Shown here piece by piece: positions 9,567 through 20,290 of a stretch of DNA of 64,000 nt. The stretch's first letter is position 1. Every line of letters begins with the position of its first letter. The notes under the pieces are model-generated. The model saw only the letters and a list, made by a program, of their open reading frames with translations, searched no databases and was not told the origin of the DNA. The position numbers and the translations under genes are program-made. This DNA is from Melastoma dodecandrum (taxonomy: Eukaryota; Streptophyta; Magnoliopsida; Myrtales; Melastomataceae), in contig JARUPY010000288.1 in assembly GCA_029817715.1 (NCBI GenBank), forward strand, positions 620,001 to 684,000. The letters are read 5' to 3'.

Positions 9567-12500
9567 TCATGACCGTGGAAGGCAGAACATTTTGATTACG
9601 ACATCCTTAGCCCCTTCTGGGAGATCCGGCAACGACATGAACTTCATGACATAGATACCACATTCGTTTCTGCATAACACCAATACATAGCATAGCAGGG
9701 GAAGTATTATATGATTATGAAAGGGACAGGTACTGGTTTTTATACTTACACATTTCCTGCGCCCATTTGGTGTGGGACATTTCGGCAGCATGTAATGCTC
9801 CATGAACACATGTTCGGTATTTCATAACCTTTCGCCTTCGATTTCATTTGATTCTCTTTCAAGATCACACTCACCAGCTTTACAACACGACGAAAGAGGT
9901 CGGTCCGGCCTTAGAAGTTGCTTAGTGAGTCATGTAGTGTGTCCATTACGATCACCTCGGCTTTCCAAAATGATATTATTATTAATACCCAGTGGGACCC
10001 CGCGACGCATACCGGAATCAAAATCTACAGGGGTTATTACTGCTTTTTTACTAAAACCATAACAACAGATGCGTAACCAATAACTAAATTTGAAGTGAAA
10101 TTTAGTAAAATGGTCAGTAATGGTAGATGAGGGATCACTTACCTGCTGCACTTCATGATTCTTCCCGATTTGGGACTTATAGTGACCATCTAGGGAAGCG
10201 GCATCAGATGTTGTGATGATGGGCATTTTCGCCTCGCTATACTGGTTTGCGGCAAGATTCTGAGAAGTTTTTAAATTCATTACTAAAACAGTAAAACTAC
10301 ATTTACTATTTCAGAATTTATGCACATGACACCAACCCCTAGCCAAGTTGTGAGATACCATGTCCTTTTCTTATCTGTATCCATCGTGCTCTATAGCATA
10401 ACGGTATGAAAGTCTATGATTTGCAATATGGTATCACATATAAAGAATGAGACCTGTACAGGTATATCCTTAATGTGAATACAAAGAAACTCTTAGATCA
10501 TTGGCAATCCATCTATCCGGTCTCATAGACAGCATAGCATGCCTATTAATATGGACCGATTCGGTGACACAAAGACATTCACTGTGGAAGCAACATTTAA
10601 ATGAAGTTACATACAATACTCGCTTCAATTGAAAATGTAACATTCCAATAACACAAAGGTACAAGAATTTGACACTAACCTATTATCCAGGTCCTCATTC
10701 CAAGCGTACTTTAAGATATTCCACTGAGCCGCAGTAAACACTTTCAGCTCACTTAAGGGGAAATCCTTTGGAATGATTTTTTGAAGTCCCTATATACGGA
10801 AAAACAAACTACCGCACATCAACAACAACTACGGACAATTCTTCAATGTCGCTTGATCTTATACCTCAGGTATAAGTTCACGAGCCCGCTTCTTTGTTCG
10901 CGTAACTGGCTTTTGGTGGTACGAATGGGCTGCTCATGATTGTGGAAGGCTTCCTCTCGGCAGTACGACGAGTATGCCTTCTGAATACATTTGTTGTTGA
11001 TGAGCCGCTTTCCTGTTGCATTTAATAATAAAACACATCATAAACCATCTACTTCCTATAACTAAATTCTAATTTCCTCGACTGACCTTTACATGAATCT
11101 CGGCTTCATGCGCCTCCTTTCTATTTCTTATGCCTGTGAAGACATGCTCCTCTTCAACGGCAAGTGGGTCATGATTGATATTTATGACAGCCCCTTTCGC
11201 AATGGCATCATCTTCAGTGCCATCTGCAGCTACTACTTCAATCCCCTGTTTTCCTTTGTCGGCAGTCTTCATATCCTGTTTATCTTCAAGTGCAGTTCCT
11301 TCTCAAATTTTCTCCATCCCTTTATCCCAGAATAATGTACAATTGTCGGCTTCCTCGGACTTTGTCATTTCAAAGTCACATTCACTCTCCGCAACTGTCG
11401 GGCCCAGGTATGCTCCCATTTTGTTAAGGGCTCTAGCCAAGTGCAGCTCACGCGGATCGGCATAGTCATCCGAACCCTCAGGAAGTGGCTTAGCTCCTGC
11501 AGTATGGTCGTACGGGAGAAGGCTTCTTTCATAAACCATTGTGGAACCCACCTCACATACAGGTTCACTGATGCCGACGTCTTGCGGAACGGGTTCGTCG
11601 ATTGGAGAGTGAGCTGACTGCTTGACATGGTCAGCATCTTTTAACGGATCAACATATTCTTTCACTACATCCTCACCGTGATGAACATTAACTTCATTTG
11701 CCTGGTTTTCTCCAGAGTCGGGTATCACATTCGGTATGCCTTCATCACCTTGAACTCTTCGGACTTCGTCCAGAATCAAGGACAACTTCCGTATTATGGC
11801 TTCATTGCTGGCTTGGAGTCTTCTTACCGAAAATTCCACCGTCTGTTCATGCATTTCATATCAGCAAGACAATTAGTGTAACCTATGTGATATGCCCATT
11901 ATAGTGGTCTGCGATGATAACTTACCTTCAACCGACGCATAACCACTCGCATCGTCGTTGCCTCCTTTGAACACTCGACGTCATCCTCTGGAATACTCTC
12001 CGATTCTCCGACATCCTGTTCCTGGAAGTAACGCAGATCAATAAATAGTGTAGGTATCTTCCGATACATTCCATGTGAATGACATATACGTCCCCACTTA
12101 CCATATCCGCAACATCCACTATTATGGTTTTGAAAAATGTTCTCAGCCGATCGTCGTCCCACTCGCGACACAGCTGTAAGTTCCGATTGCTCCTTGATAA
12201 ATCACGCCCAGCCTTCGCACTTTTACAAGCATATAACAACTACAGCATTCACAACGAACAAAGCAGGCAGAATGTAATAACCAAGACGAAAGTTAACAAC
12301 GAAGACCAAAGTAAAAAATCATATCAATCGTTCAATATTTCTAACAAAGACGAAAGTTAAAAACCTTACCGGAAGTGGATGCACACAGCCGCCTATGTAC
12401 TTCGAATCTAGTTTCTGATATGTCTTGATATGCGTACACAAACAGTCAAGAACATGCGTAGCCCAGTCAAATTTTCCTGTTGCTCCGCGTGGCAAGAAGA

Positions 12501-13195
12501 TAACCTTTGTTGATGTCAAAGGTGGTAGTCGGACACAAGTAGCTTCCTATGATGAAAATTATTGCCTCAACTCTCCATAACTCATCCGGAACATCTCTTG
12601 AAAGGAGCTTACTCTCAACTGACTTTAGAGATATTTTCCCCCTCTTTATGTGCTCCTTTAGCTCATCCCGTACTGTCTCCATATGCCCGCTAAATGGGAC
12701 ACCCACTTTCGAACTTGGTATCCCGAGTATGGCTTCCACATCAGAAGAGAGCAATGGTTGTTCGAGTCCATTGATGGTCATCACCCTCTTAACCGGGTCG
12801 AACGCCCTTATTAGTTTCTTCAAGACGGTGTGATTTACATGCTTACTCGAGAGATGAAGCAGGCCATCAAATCTGAGTTCAGCTAGGGCGGATCTCTTAG
12901 GTTGGTTGAAGGTCATCAGAACGGAAAATAATTTCTTCGGACTGCAGCGGGTATACAGGTAATCCTGTAACAATTCAAGGAACAAAAGCTCGATCCAACG
13001 TTTACACAGAACCTATCCAACAAACAAAAATAATTTCACTGTACACCTTACCTGGTCAACACACACACGCACGACCTTCCCCTTTTTCTTTTTCGACGTA
13101 TCAGGCGTATTAACATTGCCGCCACTAACGGCAGTTTCGCCAGCTACAACCTCTCCTCGCTCGATCTCTCCTCCTTCAGTGTCTACCCGATCCAT
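9567..13195 (-). pseudogene. Ulp1/SENP-type (C48) cysteine protease gene of the MULE, disrupted
   Basis: Multi-exon gene convergent with the transposase. Exon 1 (13195-13052) has a Lys-rich MDRVDTEGGEIERGE leader. Exon 2 from 12964 has the mobile-domain-like segment FDGLLHLSSKHVNHTVLKK and LLSSDVEAILGIPSS. After a probable frameshift near 12515 it continues as FDWATHVLDCLC and YIGGCVHPLP, ending at a GT donor. A long acidic middle region follows (about 12240-11070). The C-terminal protease has the catalytic set in order: ILIPVCVAGSHWVL (His, 9994-9992), VIVMDTLH (Asp, 9943-9941), VPHQMG (Gln) and NECGIYVMKFM (Cys, 9662-9660). A TAA at 9913-9911 lies between the Asp and the Cys in an otherwise open frame. 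A role as a SUMO or ubiquitin-like protease is inferred from the family only. Confidence 0.8.
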
Positions 13196-13464
13196 ATATG
13201 CATATATTACAGAACTATTTCTCGTAAACCCTAAATCAAACCATATAATCAATACCAACACGGACGGCGAAAGGAAAAACGGAAGAAGAAGAAAGAGATG
13301 GGGGAAACACGGATTAGGGTTTAATAGGTTTGGGACGGTGAAAGGAAAATGAAGACGAGGATGGGGAAGAGGAGCGTACCTGAAGGCCGCGATTGGAAGG
13401 ACTTGCCAGGAGGAAACCGGCTCCTCAAGTACGCTTTGAGGTTCGGATGGGATGAACGACGCAG

Positions 13465-14501
13465 GGCACGCAGCTCACGACATTTTCTTAACAGTGAAGG
13501 GGGTTGGAGTCGCCGATTGGAGGGGAGGTTCGAATGGGATGAACAGAGGTTCGGGACCACAGGAGGATGAAATTGGAAGGAGGACGACGGAGGATGACGA
13601 GGACGACGAGGACGAAGGCTGAAAGGGGGTAAATTTACAAATGGAATGTGGGACTGGTTTAGTAATTTAACCGCAAGGGTAGATTTGTAATTTCACATCG
13701 AAAGATGGTTTGTTTTTAGGTTCGGAATATACTGTTCTGTTTAGTAAATTATTAAAAATTTTAGTAATTGTTTACTAAATTTTTTTCAAAAATTAGTAAC
13801 TGATTACGACAAGTAATACAAAATTTTAGTAATTTACTAACGACTTTACTATGTCAAACAGTAATTTACTAATTTCGGTTACAAAATTAGTAAATTATTA
13901 CTAAATTTCCCAAAAAAATTTAGTAAACGTTACTAATTTCTCACTGTTTGACGATTCGAAAAGTTACTAAAACCAATTACTAAAATTTTTAGTAACCGTG
14001 TACTAAAAAAAACGAAAAGTTTAGTAATCGATTACTAAAGTTCTGCAGTGAATTTTTAGTAACGATTACTAAAATAAACTGTAAAATCACCGTTTTTTTA
14101 GTAATCGGTTACTAAACTGGCCACCACTTTTTAGTAATCGCTTACTAAAAAGTTTAGTAATGTATTTTAGTAACTTTACTAATCTTCAAATAGTGAAAAG
14201 TTAGTAACCAATTACTAAAGTTCTATAGTGAATTTTTAGTAACGATTACTAAAATAAACTGTAAAATCATCGTTTTTTTAGTAATCGATTACTAAACTGA
14301 ACACCACTTTTTAGTAATCGATTACTAAAATTTTTAGTAATGTGTTTTAGTAACTTTACTAATCTTCAAACAGTGAAAAGTTATTAACAAATTACTAATT
14401 TTTTAGTAATTTACTAATACTTTTACTAAAAAATGTCGATTTTTAGTAACATTACCAAAATTTTTTAGTAATTAGTAAAGCACGTGACGTTAGCCGCTTC
14501 C
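13465..14501 (-). repeat. Right terminal inverted repeat of the MULE
   Basis: Reverse-complement partner of 5500-6573. It ends ACGTTAGCCGCTTCC at 14501 and carries the same TTAGTAA palindrome array and the inner segment with the remark-able shared block around 13640-13700 (reverse complement of 6310-6375). Confidence 0.88.
14041..14400 (-). repeat. 180-bp tandem duplication inside the right TIR
   Basis: Copies at 14041-14220 and 14221-14400 are in register at a 180-bp period, mirroring the duplication in the left TIR. The duplication therefore predates the present element or is kept equal by exchange between the TIRs. Confidence 0.85.
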
Positions 14502-14739
14502 ATCACAAAGACGACGAGTACTTGGGACCAGAAGAGGGGATTACGAAATGGGGGATGGTTGGGGACGTCGATTCGACCGATTGTCGGGTTCCGTGTGTTG
14601 TCCATCGGGCTCCTCACACGCTTCCCCGGTGTGGTAAGAGAAACAAAAAGAAAAAGGAATGATCATCAAAGGTCTCGGCAGATGGTATATTCTCATGACG
14701 TTCTTTCTAACATGTGAACGCAGGAAGCGGATAAACTTC

Positions 14740-15085
14740 GTGAGGGAAAGTGTCCGTGAATACGAAACAGAGTTCGTATAAAAGTACGAAGCTCACGAAA
14801 CTATTTTATAACAAGAGTATATAACGTTTCGTAAAGTACGAGATATATCGCTATTGTTTCGTACTATAGTACAAAACAATGTCGTGATCTTCGTATTTTT
14901 GTACGGGCTATTTTATAAATGCGAACTAATTTGTACTAAAAAAATACGAAGTCCGTCCGTACCTTGCGAAAGGATTCGTATAAAAATATAAATTCCGCGA
15001 CATTATTTCATATTATAATATGAAACATTCCGTAAAATAAGAAATAGTAGCGTGATGTTCGATATTCATGGAAAATTGCCCCCAC
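14740..15085. mobile_element. TACGAA-rich MITE, copy 1
   Basis: Left end GTGAGGGAAAGTGTCCGTGAA and right end are imperfect inverted repeats (right end, reverse complement, GTGGGGGCAATTTTCCATGAA). The interior is dense in TACGAA/TTCGTA words. It has no coding potential. Related to the copy at 24584-24904. It lies about 240 bp outside the large MULE. Confidence 0.65.
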
Positions 15086-15759
15086 TAAAGCTTAGGTGTC
15101 CCTGAATGTATTATTTTATTTTATGTGCGTAAAGATTTCAATTTTTTTAATATCCTGACATTTTTATAAATCGAAAGTTGCTATTTTAGTGAATTTTAGA
15201 AAGTAGAAATTTAATTTGCAAGTTGTATTAGTATTGTATAACATAATCCTCATAATGTATTTTTCTTCTCTTGTTCTTTGGATGCATGGGCCAATGAATG
15301 ATGTTGAATTGGAGAGGGAGAGGTGATCCCGGGTTTTTGTTTATTCACAGCGAAACGCCTTCCATCATCTTTCCTCCTCCCCACTCTTCCTCTTTGCTTA
15401 ACCTCTTCCACCAGTTCGTTCCCTCCCTCGCTCCCAGTCCCCTCTGTGTAGATGCAGTATTTCTGCGGAACGTGAGTTGGGTATTTCCTTTATACGTGCT
15501 TCTGAGCCAGGGGGAGCGTCAAAGGTTCGATCTTTCTTCGAGTTTGGATTCTGGGTGGGCAGTTTGATTGTCCGGCGTCTCTTTGTTGTTTTAGTCCGTG
15601 TTGGGGGATTTGGAGCGGTTATTGGAATTGGGAAGTTTCGGCGTCTCTTTTGCTGGGCCGTTCGGATTCTTCCTTTTTTTTTATCTCTTTCCTGGAAACA
15701 GTGAAAACACAGCAGTAGGAGAGAATCGATGATTTCATCCACATGGAAATGATTGTTTT

Positions 15760-15802
<43 letters not shown>

Positions 15803-16845
15803 CTTCAACTGGGTGAGAAACCAAACAATCAAAAAAGAACCACTGTTCCTGAACTGGGGATCCATGTTTGTTTCTTCTGCTGAGATGGTAAAGCCCGATG
15901 ACGATGAAGAAGATGATGATGATGGAGTAGAGATCAGTGACAAAGCAAGTTTGAGCTAATTTTGTTAGGATTGGACTTAGAAGTAAAAGGGGAAAAGAGG
16001 TTGGCGTGGAATCAAATCAAAGCTGAGTTTTTTTTTGTTTTGTTTTGGAGTTTCTGGTTAGGGGATTGCTTGGCTAATAGTTAAAGGTTTCAAGTGTGTA
16101 CAGGGCTTGAGACAGATCTTATGATTCTCGCTTTGTCAGCGTGTAGGCAGGTGAGAGGGAGGAGGGCGTGTAAATGATGGGGCCCTCTCTTTAACTAAGG
16201 AGAAGAAAATTCAATTGTAGTTGTAGTTCCACTTCTTTAATTCAGTGAATGCAGCTTAGTGCTGAAGTATTCCCTTGTGAGCCTTTCTGATGATTATCAG
16301 CAGTGAGATGGGTAGTTGGAAGTTGCGGCCCCATTTTTTTTTCTGGCCAAACTAATGTGTTGTTGCCTGATTTTCTGGGATTCGGTGGAATAGAGGGCTG
16401 TTCCTCACCCCAGTTCGATTCCTTGTCGTTTCTTGTCTGGATTTTGTGGGTCCTGGTGATTGATTCATCTTGATGAGGTAGGTGGGGTGCATCAGCCAAC
16501 TTCATTGATGCTTCTATTCACATGATCTCAAGAGTCTATATCCTTCTTGATGGTAGTTTTGTGTTAGGATGCAGATGAAGCTTCATACTTGCTCTCCCGG
16601 TTAGCAGGATCTTTTATGTCACTTGCCACGATAGCTGGTGTGATTTCTGGGAGCTTTCCAGATTCAATGGGCCTGATTTGCTACCTAGTTTTCATTTAGT
16701 TTTCGTTGAATCATTGATTCGAGATAGAATTTTTCATTCGTTTATGCAGAAAGCGATTGAATAGTGGACCGTGTTTGACGTGTGCAGTTGTTTGGATGAT
16801 TAGTTTCCCATTGTTGGTTTGTAGGTGAGGCAGGAGTTACATTCC
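15086..16845. other. 5' non-coding region of the DA1-like gene
   Basis: No coding exon recognised. Pyrimidine-rich stretches (15370-15440) look like a plant promoter/5' UTR, and the stretch up to 16845 contains possible introns (GTAGGTGAGG just upstream of the ATG). A CTTT microsatellite is at 15756-15802. Confidence 0.4.
15756..15802 (+). repeat. (CTTT)n microsatellite
   Basis: About eleven uninterrupted CTTT units. The Lys/Glu/Arg-rich open frame on the opposite strand is an artefact of this repeat. Confidence 0.95.
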
Positions 16846-19453
16846 ATGGGTTGGTTGACAAAGTTCTTTGGAGGATCTAGCCACAAGAGGCATTATCATG
16901 TGGAATATCAGGGTAATCACAGGATTGACAGCACAAATTCAGAGGTACTAGTGTCTGCGATTTTTTAGCTCGATGTCATCTATTCACTTTGCCTCTTTGT
17001 GGAATACCTGTTCTGAAAAACTGTGAGGTAGGATGAATTGACAGATATTGAAAGAGAGCGATTTGAGCATGCCATTGCCCTTTCCCGTTCAGAGGATGAT
17101 CAGAAGGAGAAAAATGTAATCGGCAAGTAGCCCAATCTTAAGTTCCTATTTTCCTTTCGACTTGCTAAATGTTTCCTCAGGTTTCAGAGCGGAACTGCAT
17201 GCTAATGTCAGCTCTAGAATGAAGTGGATGATACAGTTCACAGTTAGCGCGATATGTGCTTTGATGCAGAGGACGAGGCTCGCTCAGAGAAAGACGAAGA
17301 AGCCACAAGGGATGAATCAGAAGACAAACAATCTTCCGGGGATGAATCAGAAGATGAACATGCCGAACATGAACATGTTGAAGACGAACATACTGAACGC
17401 GAACATGTCAAAGACGAACATACCGAACACGAACATGCTGAAGATGCGCATGTTGAAGCTGAACAAGCTGAAGCCAGGCAAAGGAAGGCGAACTTATAAA
17501 GGCTCAGTTGGAGGAAAAAGAACAACTCGCAAAGGCTCTCGAAGCAAGTTTACGATCTCCACCTCGGAATGATTCTGCAAATATCTTTCGTCCTTGCCCA
17601 TTCTTTTCTCCTTTTGGATACTCTTATCGGTATGCTGTGCATCCTCCTCCATCGTCAGTCATGTCCCAAAAGATGGAAGATCATGGCCTGGCGGAGCAGT
17701 TGGTCCTCATTTGTCCTGTGTCTTTGTCCTCACCCACAGTTGCTATCTAGCAGAATCTGTGCTGGCTGCAATGCTCCGATCATGGATGGCCGTTTCTTGA
17801 GTTGCATGGATTCTCACTGGCATCCAGAATGCTTCTGCTGTCATGCTTGCAAGTTTCCAATCACGGATAGTGAGGCCAGTGTCTGCATCCTCTAATTTAT
17901 GGATAATTCCTTTTTCAGCCATGGTTTGCTCATGTCGATCAGTGATTTCCTCAGTTCTCTGTATTGGGGAATCTGCCGTTTGACAAATCATTCTACAGAG
18001 AGCAGCATCATCCCACATGTGAAGTCTGCAGAATCTCTGTGAGCAAATTCTTCTGTACTCGGACACAGTTATAACCAATCTCTCCCTAGCATGTTTTCTT
18101 AATCTGGTGGTTTATTTCTTTGGTTAAATACCAGCAAATTTTGTCGGCCTCATAGAATACAGTGTTCATCCCTTCTGACTGCAAAAGTATTGCCCTGGTC
18201 ACGAAAAAGGTGGGACCCCTCAGTGTTGCAGTTGTGAGAGAATGGAGGTTAGCCTTTTCTGTCACGCCTATCCTCCAGTTTTGGTTCTTCATTCTGTACA
18301 AAACCTCATCCTACATACAGCAAAGAGATACGACCTACTTGTCCCTTGACGATGGGCGGAGGCTATGCTTAGAGTGTCTGGACTCAGCAATAATGGACAC
18401 ACACGAATCTCAACCATGGTACTTCGAGATACGGGAGTTCTACGAGGGCTTGAATATGAGGATACAGCAGGACGTGCCTCTGTTGTTGGTCGAAAGACAA
18501 GCATGGAATGAGGCCATGGAGGGAGAAAAGAACGTACGCCTCATTGACCGTTCTCACTATCTCCAATTCTTTCAGATCTTTCACTTAACCCTTTTGAGAT
18601 TCTACCACAGGGCCATCGTCACATGCCGGAGACGAGGGGGCTTTGCTTGTCTGAAGAACAGTGGGTCACTACAGTGAGGACTCTTTTCCACAGTTCTATA
18701 TTTTGAATTCTCATGTTAGGCTGTCTGTCATCTCTGCATTTGTGTGCTTATTTTTCTGGTATATTAGATCATTAGAAGGTCGAGGATCGGAGCAGGTTAT
18801 CGTGTGACAGACATGATAACGGAGCCTTTCAGGTTGGTTCGTCAGTGTGAAGTGACGGCTATTCTCATATTGTTCGGTCTTCCTAGGTAAGCTATCCCCG
18901 TCTAACCTCCACTTCGTTGAACCGTTGTTGGCAATAGACGTGGTCTGATGCCTTAATGGATACTGTTGCAGGCTGCTGACTGGATCAATCCTCTCTCATG
19001 AGATGATGCATGCTTGGCTTCGATTAAACGGTAAAACGCTCGCACATGCAGATGATCCAAAACAAAACATCATGCCTCTTGATTCAATCTTCATGTTCTA
19101 ACAGGCTATCCGAGCTTAAGTCCCGAGGTTGAAGAAGGGATTTGCCAAGTTTTAGCCCACATGTGGATAGATTCGGAAACTTACTCTGGTTTGGGAAGCG
19201 ACATGCCTTCTCTTCGTCATCATCGTCATCCTCATCCTCCTCATCTCCGACATCCAGTTCTTCCACCTCTTCGAAGAAGGTAACGCGGTCAGACTTCGAG
19301 AAGGTGCTAGGCGTGTTCTTCAAGCACCAAATAGAGTCAGATATTTCTGTCGCATACCGAGGCGGTTTCCGAACGGGGAACCAGGCAGTTCTCAAGTACG
19401 GGCAGAGAAGAACACTTGATCACATCAAGATGACCGGAAGCTTCCCAATGTGA
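16846..19453 (+). pseudogene. DA1/DAR-like LIM-peptidase gene, probably decayed
   Basis: DA1 proteins are ubiquitin-activated peptidases that limit organ growth. Visible in order: start MGWLTKFFGGSSHKRHYHVE (16846-16944), a first ubiquitin-interacting motif (ERERFEHAIALSRSEDDQ, 17032-17115), an acidic/His repeat, a second UIM-like segment (EEKEQLAKALEASL), LIM zinc ligands CAGC..HPECFCCHAC (17751-17877), VGLIEY (around 18145), CCSCERME, DDGRRLCLECLDSAIMDT, VPLLLVERQAWNEA, GHRHMPETRGLCLSEEQ, the peptidase motif HEMMH (18997-19011) and VFFKHQIESD to the stop at 19453. Defects: an in-frame TGA at 18176-18178 where the family has Trp; a frame change at 17477, unless a 71-nt intron is removed; another near 19205; and loss of the last LIM ligands. 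Exon joins at 17877/17955 and 18038/18135 are not phase-compatible as I read them. Confidence 0.75.
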
Positions 19454-20290
19454 AGTATTGCTTTTGCTTTGTGTATTGTTTTATATAGAATAAGTCCATT
19501 ATACATCAATTTTATAACACCCCAAAAACATTAACAAGATAAAAGAAATGTCTTTTTTATATATAAGTGAAGGAAGGTTTTGTTCGCATAAGAAAAAGAA
19601 ATTGGGGCTTTGTTCCTTAATAACATAGTCAAATAGGGTATTTAGTTTTAAAATCTTTGACTAATGCCAAAATATTGGCATTACAAAGGCCGATTTTGAT
19701 TTACAAGGAAAGCGGCCTTTATAAGGCCGACTTCCTTTTGAGGGGTAAAAATCGATCTCAAAATCGATTTTATAAAAGTCTATTTCTTGTCATTAATTAA
19801 TGAATTTTAAAACTATTTACCATATTTCTCAAAATATTTTGAGTATCTATATATAAAGCTGTCCCATTTCATTTTGGTAGGAGCATATGTTGTCGTCCTC
19901 ACCAGTTTCGGGGAGTCGCTCCGGCAGATCGCTATGCTAAAAGATATGAATATGCTTTTGCCATGGGGGAGACAGAGTAACATGGACTAATCTTCATGAA
20001 AAGCTGAGACGCTGTGAATCTTCACTAGAAGGATTTAGTGCATTGTACATCAGTCTAGGCCTAAAAGAAGGAATGATCCCGGGCGGGGCGCCTGACGTGC
20101 CACCTACAATGCTCCAGTGTAATTTCTGGCAGGTTGCTCCATCATTGCCTCAGTTCTTCAGAGAGTCCAGTAACATTGACTCGCCGGTAGCATCGTGTTT
20201 GGTTCTCTACGTCAACCATCCCAACTTGATTTGGGTTCGATTCAAGTTCGGATATTATGAAACTATGCAAACAAGCTGACAGAGCGAGCC
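19454..20290. other. Intergenic stretch between the DA1-like gene and PTAC14
   Basis: AT-rich, no credible gene. Contains short inverted words around 19680-19790 (GGCCTTTATAAGGCC and repeats of AATCGATTTT/AAAATCGATT) that could be a remnant of a small inverted-repeat element or a 3' processing region shared by the two convergent genes. Confidence 0.4.

Larger units (their letters stand above)
5500..14501. mobile_element. Mutator-like element with ~1 kb TIRs carrying transposase and Ulp1-type protease genes
   Basis: A ~9.0 kb element bounded by the same sequence in opposite orientation: GGAAGCGGCTAACGT at 5500 and its reverse complement ending at 14501. The inverted match continues inward for about 1.05 kb on both sides. 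Inside are a FAR1-type MULE transposase (plus strand) and a C48-protease-like gene (minus strand), arranged convergently as mudrA and mudrB are in maize MuDR. MULEs with ULP1-like cargo (the Kaonashi type) are known in plants. A clean 9-bp target duplication is not visible: flanks share only ATCAC (5491-5495 and 14502-14506). Both genes have stop or frame defects, so this copy cannot make its own proteins, although its TIRs could still be acted on in trans. Confidence 0.9.

Noticed and set aside
15398..15943. 181-codon minus-strand open frame with Lys-Lys-Glu-Arg repeats
   Set aside because: It is produced by the CTTT microsatellite and has no conserved segment.
19680..19790. Small inverted-repeat element near AAGGCCGATTTT/AATCGATTTT words
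   Set aside because: Short matching words only; no paired ends or target duplication could be traced.
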